DNA from: CAIMDX01 sp041652155 | GTDB lineage: Bacteria > Patescibacteriota > Minisyncoccia > Minisyncoccales > JAQTVQ01 | NCBI GenBank assembly: GCA_041652155.1 | Contig: JBAZHV010000008.1 | Coordinates: forward strand, 1 to 45,140 | Direction: 5' to 3' | DNA length: 45,140 nt | Part shown: positions 38,765 through 45,079 of the stretch, piece by piece | Position numbering within the stretch: the stretch's first letter is position 1 | How the letters are laid out: each line of letters opens with the position of its first letter | Translations under genes and position numbers: made by a program | Notes under the pieces: generated by a model | Told to the model about the DNA's origin: nothing | What the model saw: the letters and a program-made list of their open reading frames with translations, nothing else | Database searches by the model: none

Positions 38765-40372
38765 TTATTTTTTAAGGCTTTTGATCATATAATATTCTTT
38801 GAGCTTGAAACCCGATCTTTTGAAGTATTCTCTGGCTCCAACGGAAGAGATGGCCGCCAGTTTTTTCAGTCCGAATTCTTTTTTGGCTATTTTTTCAGCG
38901 GCTTTTATCAATTTATCTCCCAACCCTTTGTGCTGGGCGGAAATTTTTTTGCCGCTGGAGATGGGAGTAAGCACTCCATAGGTGTGCATTTCCCTGATCA
39001 GTCCGGCGTTTTCGAGAACTTTGAAAATGGGCTTTTGGTTTTTGTCGTAATTGGCTGACGGAATGCGGAGCCTCAACAGGCTGAATATTTTTTCTCGTCC
39101 CTCGTTCTCGAAGCTTAGGAATATCTCCTGCCCGCTGGAAGCAGGGTAGTCATAGCGGAAAAGAAAAACTTTTTCTTTGGGATCGTAATCCGATTTTATT
39201 TCCCGGCAACGGATGCATTGGCATCTTGAGCCGTCGGCTTGGAGTTTTTTTTCGACCACCTGCCTTAGGTTGGAAATTTTAGCCGGCCCTTCCACTATTG
39301 TTTTGGAAGAAATGTCGCGGATGACCCTTTCGATCCTTACGTATGGCGGAATCGCTTTTTTGATTTTTACTATGGTTTCGATCAGTTCTTCGGCGCTGCA
39401 GGGCTGGTACTTTTTATCAAGATACCATTGGTAAAGAGGCGCTTCTTTGACCAAGGCGCAAGGATAGACCTTCAAGCTGTCCGGCTGGAAATCAGGGCTG
39501 GAAAAAAGTTTTTTGAACATTTCCGCGTCCCTTTCGGGCGAGGAACCGGGGAGATTCAGCATCATCTGGTAAGAGATTTTGAATCCGGCATCTTTTAAAA
39601 GGCGAGTGGCTTTTACAGTCGCCTCTATGAGATGCCCTCTCCTGTTCAGCTGCAGGACATCGTCATAAATAGACTGGACTCCAAGCTCGACCTTGGTAAC
39701 GCCGTAAGACCTCAATTTTTTTATTTCTTTCTCATCGATAAAATCCGGTCTGGTTTCGATGGACAAGCGGACAATGCGATGCTTGGCCCTCTCGTTTTTT
39801 TTCTGTGCAGAGATTAGATCTCTGCAGATAGATCTTTTTTTGCTTTCCGCGTCGTTGCAGGCGTCGAAACATTTTTTAATGAAATTTTCTTGGTATTTTT
39901 TCGGGTAAAAGCTCCAGGTGCCGCCGATGACCCTTAATTCTATTTTGTCGGTGGGGTGTCCTTCGTTTTCCAGCATTTCCAGCCTTTGCCTGGTTTGCCT
40001 GTAGGGATCGAACCTTAATTTTTTAGCGCGTTCCACTGCCGGTTCGCCCGAGAGATAACTTTTGGGTATGCCGGATTCGTTCGGGCAGTAAAGGCAATTT
40101 CCGGGGCAGGGGTAATATTTGGTCAGAACCGAAACATTAACGATCCCCGAAAGAGATCTCACGGGTCTTGTCCTTAGGGACAGCTCCAATCCCTTATTCG
40201 GTTTTATGCTTTTATCGGCCAATAATTCGTGATAAGCTCTCAACAGTCCGACATTGCTCGGGCAGGGAATTTTATACATCCGGGAGATCTTTCTCTTCCA
40301 GCAAGCCAAATCTTCCAAAGTTTTTACTTTGGCTTTCAAAAGCTCCCGAACTATAAGCTGATCAATATTCAT
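38765..40372 (-). CDS. elp3: Elp3-family tRNA U34 carboxymethyltransferase (radical SAM + GNAT)
   Basis: This 535-residue protein combines a radical SAM domain (cluster motif CPGNCLYC, CxxxCxxC, near residue 89) with a C-terminal GNAT acetyltransferase domain (about residues 390-535, with QHKGLGDKLIKAAEKIA as acetyl-CoA loop and GAREYFKRSGFK near the end). RLSIETRPDFI and VELGVQSIYDDVLQLNRRGH are Elp3 core motifs. Elp3 makes cm5U34 on tRNA from acetyl-CoA. It is universal in eukaryotes and archaea but sporadic in bacteria. Its ATG is 12 nt from the ATG of the divergent Trm9-like methyltransferase gene. Confidence 0.92.
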   Translation of the reverse strand: MNIDQLIVRELLKAKVKTLEDLACWKRKISRMYKIPCPSNVGLLRAYHELLADKSIKPNKGLELSLRTRPVRSLSGIVNVSVLTKYYPCPGNCLYCPNESGIPKSYLSGEPAVERAKKLRFDPYRQTRQRLEMLENEGHPTDKIELRVIGGTWSFYPKKYQENFIKKCFDACNDAESKKRSICRDLISAQKKNERAKHRIVRLSIETRPDFIDEKEIKKLRSYGVTKVELGVQSIYDDVLQLNRRGHLIEATVKATRLLKDAGFKISYQMMLNLPGSSPERDAEMFKKLFSSPDFQPDSLKVYPCALVKEAPLYQWYLDKKYQPCSAEELIETIVKIKKAIPPYVRIERVIRDISSKTIVEGPAKISNLRQVVEKKLQADGSRCQCIRCREIKSDYDPKEKVFLFRYDYPASSGQEIFLSFENEGREKIFSLLRLRIPSANYDKNQKPIFKVLENAGLIREMHTYGVLTPISSGKKISAQHKGLGDKLIKAAEKIAKKEFGLKKLAAISSVGAREYFKRSGFKLKEYYMIKSLKK

Positions 40373-40384
40373 AAATTAAATCAA

Positions 40385-41089
40385 ATGGAAAAAGATTTCG
40401 CCGAGTATTTATTAAAAGAGGGGGCTAAGAACTACGATATCATCGCTCAGGATTATGCCCGCACCCGCCGTTACAATTCTCCGGACCTGACAGAATTGGC
40501 CAAGCTGGCCAAGCCGGGTGAAAAGGTCTTGGACTTGGGCTGTGCCAACGGCAGGATGTTTGAGCTGTTCTCGCCCGAGGGCGTAGAATATTATGGCGTT
40601 GATATTTCGCCCAAGCTAATCGATATCGCGAAAAAACTTTATCCGGCCGGTAATTTCCAGACGGCCGATGCGCTGAACCTGCCTTTTGAGAATAATTCCT
40701 TTGACAAGGTTTATTATATTTCCGTTCTGCACCATATTCCTTCGAAGGAAAATCGTTTGAAGTCTTTTCAGGAGATAGAGAGGATATTGAAGCCCAAAGG
40801 AGTTTTGATCTTGAGGGTTTGGGATCTTCTGCGCATAGAGAAAGGCTTTACTCTGCTTCTAAAGTACACTTTTTTAAAGCTGTTGGGAAGAACGAAATTG
40901 GACTTTTGCGATTTGATGATGCCTTGGAAAGACTTTGAAAGGAAACAAAAAGGGGAGAGGTATTTCCATTGCTTTTTTGGCTGGGAGCTGGAAAAATTAT
41001 CGAAAGAAGCGGGGCTGGAAGCAAAAAAGATCTGGCGCGGCGGAAAAGGAAGACTGGCGAACATTTATCTTTTTGCCCAAAAGCCATAG
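40385..41089 (+). CDS. class I methyltransferase, Trm9/ALKBH8-like
   Basis: The ATG at 40385 (MEKDFAEYLLKEG) gives 234 residues; the same frame extends upstream over elp3 but homology-like features begin here. SAM motif I is VLDLGCANGRMFEL, followed by YYGVDISPKLIDIA, ADALNLPFENNSFDKV and ISVLHHIPSKENRLKSF. The order NYDIIAQDYARTR, then ALNLPF, HH, PW (MMPWKDF), RYFHCFFGWELEKL and the final YLFAQK parallels Trm9, which methylates cm5U34 to mcm5U34. Divergent pairing with Elp3, the enzyme that makes cm5U34, supports the role. No Trm112 partner is in the window. Function inferred. Confidence 0.7.
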   Translation: MEKDFAEYLLKEGAKNYDIIAQDYARTRRYNSPDLTELAKLAKPGEKVLDLGCANGRMFELFSPEGVEYYGVDISPKLIDIAKKLYPAGNFQTADALNLPFENNSFDKVYYISVLHHIPSKENRLKSFQEIERILKPKGVLILRVWDLLRIEKGFTLLLKYTFLKLLGRTKLDFCDLMMPWKDFERKQKGERYFHCFFGWELEKLSKEAGLEAKKIWRGGKGRLANIYLFAQKP

Positions 41090-41103
41090 CAAAAAATAGA
41101 TTT

Positions 41104-41175
41104 GTCCCTGTGGTCCAACGGATAAGATAAGGGCCTCCGAAGCTCTAGATACAGGTCCGACTCCTGTCAGGGACA
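41104..41175 (+). tRNA. tRNA-Arg(CCG)
   Basis: The acceptor arms GTCCCTG (41104-41110) and CAGGGAC (41168-41174) pair. The anticodon stem AGGGC/GCTCT encloses CTCCGAA, anticodon CCG (reads CGG, Arg). The T stem ACAGG/CCTGT encloses TCCGACT, slightly unusual because TTCGANT is standard. Discriminator A; CCA is not encoded. Preceded by the Trm9-like gene. Confidence 0.85.
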
Positions 41176-41192
41176 CTAATTAAGGAATTAGT

Positions 41193-41210
41193 CTGCCTGC
41201 CGGCAGGCAG
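41193..41210. repeat. REP-like palindrome, copy 3
   Basis: CTGCCTGCC/GGCAGGCAG, followed by GAAATTAGCTTGTAGCTTGTAGA, which resembles the repeat upstream of holA (32738). It sits just after the tRNA gene. Confidence 0.75.
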
Positions 41211-41275
41211 GAAATTAGCTTGTAGCTTGTAGAATTTTATGATTTGTTCTGTCCCGAACCCCACGTGGTTCGGGG

Positions 41276-41296
41276 CGACTCCTGTCAGGGGCACCA
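41276..41296 (+). repeat. duplicated 3' end of the tRNA-Arg gene
   Basis: CGACTCCTGTCAGGGGCACCA repeats the tRNA 3' end (41158-41178) with 19 of 21 matches and carries an encoded CCA. The 100 bp between hold palindromic repeats (copy 3, and CCCGAACC/GGTTCGGG at 41253-41274), so this may be an insertion target duplication or a former integration site. Confidence 0.6.
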
Positions 41297-41305
41297 CAAT
41301 TCGAG

Positions 41306-41329
41306 AATCGGGCAAAAGCCCGATTTTTT
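41306..41329 (+). terminator. terminator of the tRNA unit
   Basis: AATCGGGC (41306-41313) and GCCCGATT (41318-41325) with a T-run. A related sequence recurs at 43015. Confidence 0.8.
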
Positions 41330-41341
41330 GTCGCGCGGCGG

Positions 41342-41752
41342 CTAACTGGCTGCCAATTTTATCATTTTTGAAATTCCTTTTATCTCATCGAGGGAAAATC
41401 CAAATTTTTTAAGGCCTTGGATGAATTCATCAAAACCAAGCCATTTTATCTCTTCGATCTCTTCTTTCTGCGGGCTTGGTTCTCCTCCGGTGATCTTTGC
41501 TTTATAAAAAAGAATATCAAATTTTCTTGACGCATATTTTAAGGTTTCGGCGCCCAAAAAATTCGATTCATCAAGTCCGATCTCAAAACCGGTTTCTTCT
41601 TTGATCTCCCTCTTTAAAGCTTCAATTTTATTTTCCTTTTCTTCGATGTGCCCGCCTGGCAATCCATACATACCCGCCCAAGGATCTGTTTTTCTCTTAA
41701 CGGTCAGAATTTTATTGTTTGCCAATATTACCGCGTTAACAATATTTTCCAT
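41342..41752 (-). CDS. Nudix hydrolase
   Basis: This 136-residue protein contains a complete Nudix box: GHIEEKENKIEALKREIKEE followed by TGFEI, matching G-x5-E-x7-REUxEExGU, with metal-binding glutamates intact. Nudix enzymes cleave nucleoside diphosphates linked to other groups, such as oxidised nucleotides or sugar nucleotides. NKILTVKRKTDPWAGMYGLPGG is typical of the short MutT-like subgroup. Substrate cannot be inferred. It is convergent with the tRNA unit. Confidence 0.88.
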   Translation of the reverse strand: MENIVNAVILANNKILTVKRKTDPWAGMYGLPGGHIEEKENKIEALKREIKEETGFEIGLDESNFLGAETLKYASRKFDILFYKAKITGGEPSPQKEEIEEIKWLGFDEFIQGLKKFGFSLDEIKGISKMIKLAAS

Positions 41753-41852
41753 ATTTATATTTTATCAAAAAATTGCCTTATCAGCGATTCTAAGCCGGAG
41801 TCTTTGCGGCGGTAATCTTGTCGGCATTTTTTATTTTAGATATGATCGGCTT

Positions 41853-42168
41853 ATGGGAACAGACAAAAGACCTTTTTATATTTGGATGGCGGTGTTCCTT
41901 GCGAACATCACGGCGGCCGCTATCATCGTATTATCAAGCCATTCTTTTTCACTCTCCTCTCTCTCGCTCGGGCTGCTGTCGTTAGGCGCTTTTCTTTTTA
42001 TGTCGGCTGTTCCGGTTCTGATCGCCGGGTCAAAAAGCACTTTTAGAAAAGTATGCTGGAAATAAAACCGCGGAAGATCTTATTGCAAAAATGAGATACG
42101 AAGCGGAATTGTATTCAAAATACAAGCAATATTACGGATATGTTTTCTATATAGGTAAGAAAATTTAA
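41853..42168 (+). pseudogene. small membrane protein gene, probably frameshifted
   Basis: From ATG 41853 a 70-codon frame (two hydrophobic segments, residues 8-30 and 36-58) stops at 42065 after FRKVCWK. In the next frame, continuing without stop, the sequence reads YAGNKTAEDLIAKMRYEAEL then YSKYKQYYGYVFYIGKKI to a TAA at 42168. The second part has a coherent, coding-like composition, and one extra base near 42054-42057 would join them into a protein of about 105 residues. It could be a real mutation or a sequencing error. The longer plus-strand frame that begins at 41601 is antisense to the Nudix gene. Confidence 0.5.
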
Positions 42169-42178
42169 TTTTAAGTTT

Positions 42179-42436
42179 ATGGAACAACAAGACAATAAAA
42201 AATATTGGTTTAAAGCAAAAACATACGGCTATGGCTGGTATCCTGCCACCTGGCAAGGCTGGCTGATTCTTTCAGTGTATTTAGTAATTTTAGGCGTATT
42301 GGTTTATATTCTTCAAACCAATGTTGTAAAATATCTGGTTTTTTATTTTATTTTTGTTTTTGTCTTTACCGGATTGCTGGTATATATCAGTTGCAAAAAA
42401 GGAGAGCCCGCCAAATGGCGCCGGGGCAAAAAATAA
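42179..42436 (+). CDS. small membrane protein
   Basis: This 85-residue protein starts with a Lys/Tyr/Trp-rich segment (KKYWFKAKTYGYGWYPATWQ), followed by two hydrophobic helices (about residues 29-45 and 49-69) and a basic tail (GEPAKWRRGKK). It is a predicted inner-membrane protein with both termini cytoplasmic. It follows the frameshifted small membrane gene by 10 nt and precedes another membrane gene. Function unknown. Confidence 0.65.
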   Translation: MEQQDNKKYWFKAKTYGYGWYPATWQGWLILSVYLVILGVLVYILQTNVVKYLVFYFIFVFVFTGLLVYISCKKGEPAKWRRGKK

Positions 42437-42461
42437 TAATTATTAATATAAATAAACTACT

Positions 42462-42803
42462 ATGAAAATAATCAAATGGTTTGCTCGAATAATCGCATTA
42501 TGTATCTTGGCGTTCGCTTTGCCGTTTTATTTCGGCTATGGCAACCCGTTGCCGTTCGCCAAGCCCAACTATTCATTATGGGAAAACGTCGCGCTGGCTA
42601 TGCTGCCATTGGTTTTTATCGGCCTAGCTTTAGGTTGGAAATATCCAAGAGTCGCAGGCTGGTTAATTGTTGGCGCCATTGCAATCGGTTTTATTGTCGG
42701 ATTTTTAACAGAGGCAACCCTCAGCATCAACTTAGTGATTCCTATTATTCCAGGAATTTTGTATTTAGCGGAAGGATATAACCGGAAGTCCGAGAATAAT
42801 TAA
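42462..42803 (+). CDS. small membrane protein
   Basis: This 113-residue protein has four hydrophobic segments (about residues 8-25, 43-57, 63-80, 83-102). It begins MKIIKWFARIIALCILAFAL and ends in a hydrophilic stretch (AEGYNRKSENN). It is the third of three small membrane protein genes in a row, 25 nt after the previous one. The family is not recognised. A bidirectional-looking hairpin at 43015 may end the transcript. Confidence 0.65.
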   Translation: MKIIKWFARIIALCILAFALPFYFGYGNPLPFAKPNYSLWENVALAMLPLVFIGLALGWKYPRVAGWLIVGAIAIGFIVGFLTEATLSINLVIPIIPGILYLAEGYNRKSENN

Positions 42804-43014
42804 TCAATCCAATTAAACGACGACTTACGGCGGAGCATTTTGACGGTCGCATCCATTCAGCCGTTCATGATTACGGTTCTAAGTTCGCGGACGGCCCTAA
42901 AAGGGGCAAGCGAACCATGGTCGGGGGCCAAACCAGCCCCTGCCTTTGTCTAAAATCAGCAATTTTTGGTAAAGTGAATTCTAGCTGGGTCATAAATATC
43001 CACAACAATCAGAG

Positions 43015-43038
43015 AATCGGGGGGGGGGCCGATTTTTT
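43015..43038 (+). terminator. terminator-like hairpin with G10
   Basis: AATCGG (43015-43020) and CCGATT (43029-43034) with TTTT after; the loop is poly-G. The downstream sequence (TTTTTTGGCGTGGCGGCTAA) resembles that after the tRNA terminator (41326 on). Confidence 0.5.
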
Positions 43039-43060
43039 GGCGTGGCGGCTAACGTCCAAT

Positions 43061-43091
43061 AAAAAATTCTGGCCGTTTTTAAAGCGGCCAG
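43061..43091 (-). terminator. terminator of cimA
   Basis: CTGGCCG (43069-43075) and CGGCCAG (43085-43091) form a stem; on the minus strand it is followed by AATTTTTT. It begins 14 nt after the cimA stop. Confidence 0.8.
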
Positions 43092-43104
43092 CCTATGTCG
43101 GAAG

Positions 43105-44631
43105 TTAATCCGACATGATGATGCGGTACAGATAGCCATCCAATAGCGCCTGCCAGGCGGCTTGGATGAAGTCTTCATTGACGCCTATGGTAGTCCATAC
43201 GCGGTCGCCGTCGGTAAACGTGCAAAGTATCCTGACCAAAGCGGCGGAACCTTTGCGCATATCAAGGGTTTTCAAAGAAAACTCTGACATCTTTATCGAT
43301 TCGGCTATCGGAAATTCTTTTTTCAAAGTCCTCCTTAATGCTTTTTCCAGAGCGTTTACCGGTCCGTCCCCGCGGGCGTTGAACAAGCACTCATTGCCGT
43401 TGACGACCATTGCCAAACTGGCTTCAGACCTTGTCTGGGAACCTGCCAAGCATTCGTCAACGATGCGCAGGTCAACGAACGAGAACGGCGCGTTCAAACA
43501 TCCAAGCTCTTGCAAAAGCCAGAGCTTGAAAGAAGCCTCGGCGAGCCCGAACACTATTCCTTTCTCCGCAAGCTTTTTATACGCTTGCGCCATTTCGGAT
43601 ATTCTTTCGTCCGGAATGACGACATCCATATCCTTTGCTTTTTGGACAAGGATCGCTCTCCCGGCCAGTTCGCTCAAGCCGAAGCTTGAAGAGTTGCCGA
43701 CGATCTCGGGGGGAGCGTGCTGATAGCTTCCCGGATTTTTTGCGTGCATACCGGCTTTTGTGCTGAATACTTTTTTCCCGACCCATGGATGGCACGGATC
43801 AGGTGGGATATCCAGCATTTCACAAATTTTTTGGTATGCCGGCGTGAATCTTTCCAGGACTTCCGCGGGGAAGTCCTTGCAGCCAAAGTCTTGGCAAAGG
43901 TTTGGTATGAGAATGGACAGATCGGTGTTTCCCGCCCCTTCTCCAAAGCCTCCGAAAACGCCTTGTATATGGCGAATGCCAAGTTCGTATGCCATTTCGG
44001 CAAGAGCTGCGGCGCGGCCGCGGCTGTTGTGGAAATGAACGCCAAGGTTTTCCAGAGGCACGGTTTTTGCCGCGATCCGGATAACTTCGGCGGCGGAGCT
44101 TAAAGAAGATTTGCCGTTCGTGTCGCAGAGGACGATCCGTCTTGCGCCAGATTTGTAGCATTCTTCCAAAAGCCGCAGGGCATACGGACGATCATCTTCG
44201 ATGATCGCCTGGAACGAGTGTTCGGCGTCAAGGATGACCTCAACGCCATTGTCGGCCAGCATTTTGACAGCTTCGGCGACAGAAGCCAGATACTCATCCG
44301 GGTCGCGGTTCAAGGCGGCCACGTCTGTTCTTCTGGTTTTTGCCACCAGCACTGCGGCCGGCACGCCAAGGTCGAGCATATCTTTGGCGGTTTCCAAAGT
44401 TGCCCAGCCGAAGGCGGCGATTTTTGTTTTCAAGTCCATTTTAAGGGCTTGCTTTATTCGCTGCCGGTGTCCCTTGTTGGAAAGGGGGAATCCGACTTCG
44501 AGATACTCGAATCCGAGCTTGTCCAATAGCCGGAGAAGTTTGGAACTTCCGCTTGGTCCTATAGCCTCAACCTTGGGCGACTGTTCGCCATCGCGAAGAG
44601 TCGTGTCCAATATCTCTAATTTAGGCAACAT
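43105..44631 (-). CDS. cimA: citramalate synthase
   Basis: This 508-residue enzyme condenses pyruvate and acetyl-CoA to (R)-citramalate, the first step of the threonine-independent isoleucine route. The N-terminal HMGL-like TIM barrel has ILDTTLRDGEQSP, VILDAEHSFQ, IVLCDTNG, GVHFHNSRGRAAA (metal-binding His-x-His) and GFGEGAGNTDLSILIPNL. STKAGMHAKNPGSYQH follows. The C-terminal regulatory domain of the LeuA/CimA type (about residues 385-505) is present and may bind isoleucine. AGAGGT lies 8 nt before the ATG, one of few Shine-Dalgarno-like sites here. A leader-peptide attenuator precedes it. A 2-isopropylmalate synthase role is less likely given its CimA-like core. Confidence 0.88.
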   Translation of the reverse strand: MLPKLEILDTTLRDGEQSPKVEAIGPSGSSKLLRLLDKLGFEYLEVGFPLSNKGHRQRIKQALKMDLKTKIAAFGWATLETAKDMLDLGVPAAVLVAKTRRTDVAALNRDPDEYLASVAEAVKMLADNGVEVILDAEHSFQAIIEDDRPYALRLLEECYKSGARRIVLCDTNGKSSLSSAAEVIRIAAKTVPLENLGVHFHNSRGRAAALAEMAYELGIRHIQGVFGGFGEGAGNTDLSILIPNLCQDFGCKDFPAEVLERFTPAYQKICEMLDIPPDPCHPWVGKKVFSTKAGMHAKNPGSYQHAPPEIVGNSSSFGLSELAGRAILVQKAKDMDVVIPDERISEMAQAYKKLAEKGIVFGLAEASFKLWLLQELGCLNAPFSFVDLRIVDECLAGSQTRSEASLAMVVNGNECLFNARGDGPVNALEKALRRTLKKEFPIAESIKMSEFSLKTLDMRKGSAALVRILCTFTDGDRVWTTIGVNEDFIQAAWQALLDGYLYRIIMSD

Positions 44632-44683
44632 GATATCTTACCTCTATATTCTATTGTGAACGTACTCGCTCCAAAGAGAGCAA

Positions 44684-44707
44684 CAAAAAACCCTCTTTTG
44701 GAGGGGT
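44684..44707 (-). terminator. attenuator terminator in the cimA leader
   Basis: On the minus strand, CCCTC (44705-44701) pairs with GAGGG (44695-44691) over CAAAA, followed by six T (44690-44685). It lies about 50 nt upstream of the cimA ATG, inside the leader, so transcription would stop before cimA unless the stem is prevented. Confidence 0.75.
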
Positions 44708-44769
44708 ATTTCTTCGATCCAGACCGTTCGTCCTATTTTTGATCGAAAAAGCACCTCTCCAAAAGAAGG
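44691..44769 (-). promoter_or_regulatory. antiterminator pairing of the cimA leader
   Basis: The leader segment CCTTCTTTTGGAGAGG (minus strand 44769-44754) can pair with CCCCTCCAAAAGAGGG (44706-44691), which contains the whole terminator stem, with one mismatch in 16. TTCGATC (44747-44741) and GATCGAA (44719-44713) pair inside it. The pairing is mutually exclusive with the terminator. Confidence 0.65.
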
Positions 44770-44813
44770 CTGCTAATAATGATCTGGTTAGAATTGTTGA
44801 ATTTGGAATTCAT
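44733..44813 (-). CDS. leader peptide of cimA with Ile-Ile-Ile and Leu-Leu-Leu
   Basis: From ATG 44813 to TAG 44733, 26 residues: MNSKFNNSNQ then IIISSLLL then ERCFFDQK. Three successive Ile codons (ATC ATT ATT) and three successive Leu codons (CTT CTT TTG) lie in the middle, the hallmark of branched-chain amino acid leader peptides. The Leu codons fall within the antiterminator's first arm. It is expected to couple ribosome stalling to the terminator at 44684. Such a stall at Ile would leave the first arm free. No Shine-Dalgarno precedes it; the start is about 16 nt after the likely -10. Confidence 0.75.
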   Translation of the reverse strand: MNSKFNNSNQIIISSLLLERCFFDQK

Positions 44814-44828
44814 ATTGTCTGTATCTAA

Positions 44829-44857
44829 AAACTATCTTATCGCACTGTTTTTGTCAA
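44829..44857 (-). promoter_or_regulatory. promoter of the cimA leader
   Basis: On the minus strand, TTGACA (44852-44857), 17-nt spacer, TAGTTT (44829-44834), giving a transcript that starts about 10 nt before the leader-peptide ATG. Other -10 choices (TAAGAT, closer) are possible. Confidence 0.55.
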
Positions 44858-45055
44858 ATCGCCGGAAAGACTTCAGCTTAACAAGTAAGTGCAACACTTT
44901 GATAAAAGGAGGTATTCTACAAGTTAACGGATGTTACACTTCAGAGTTGGATGTACTGGATATTTTTTTGACAGAAGTTGGGAGATAGTTTATATATACA
45001 AGGTTGAACTTTTGGCACCGTCAGGGCTCAATTAGAATGCCTCATCTTACTTTTT

Positions 45056-45079
45056 AAAACAGCGCGCTCGCGCTGTTTT
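45056..45079. terminator. terminator-like palindrome near the window end
   Basis: AAAACAGCG (45056-45064) and CGCTGTTTT (45071-45079) pair with T-runs on both sides. It probably ends a plus-strand or minus-strand unit outside the window. The interval 44858-45140 otherwise has no convincing gene; the 69-codon frame at 44779-44988 opposes the leader. Confidence 0.6.

Larger units (their letters stand above)
42804..43104. other. 300-bp gap with structured DNA/RNA potential and a G10 tract
   Basis: No convincing gene. Several stems can form: GTTCGC/GCGAAC (around 42876-42917) enclosing GCCC/GGGC, and GGGGGC/GCCCCT (around 42924-42942). A run of ten G (43019-43028) sits in the next hairpin. The 63-codon frame at 42917-43108 is out of character for a protein here. 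Confidence 0.4.

Noticed and set aside
40229..40384. Upstream extension of the Trm9-like gene (52 codons).
   Set aside because: It lies antisense to the elp3 coding region and is not needed for the methyltransferase fold, which begins at the ATG 40385.
42917..43108. A 63-codon plus-strand frame over the G10 tract.
   Set aside because: It runs through a terminator-like hairpin and the poly-G run, has no promoter or family-like features, and overlaps the cimA terminator.
44779..44988. A 69-codon plus-strand frame near the window end.
   Set aside because: It is antisense to the cimA leader and promoter and has no supporting signals.
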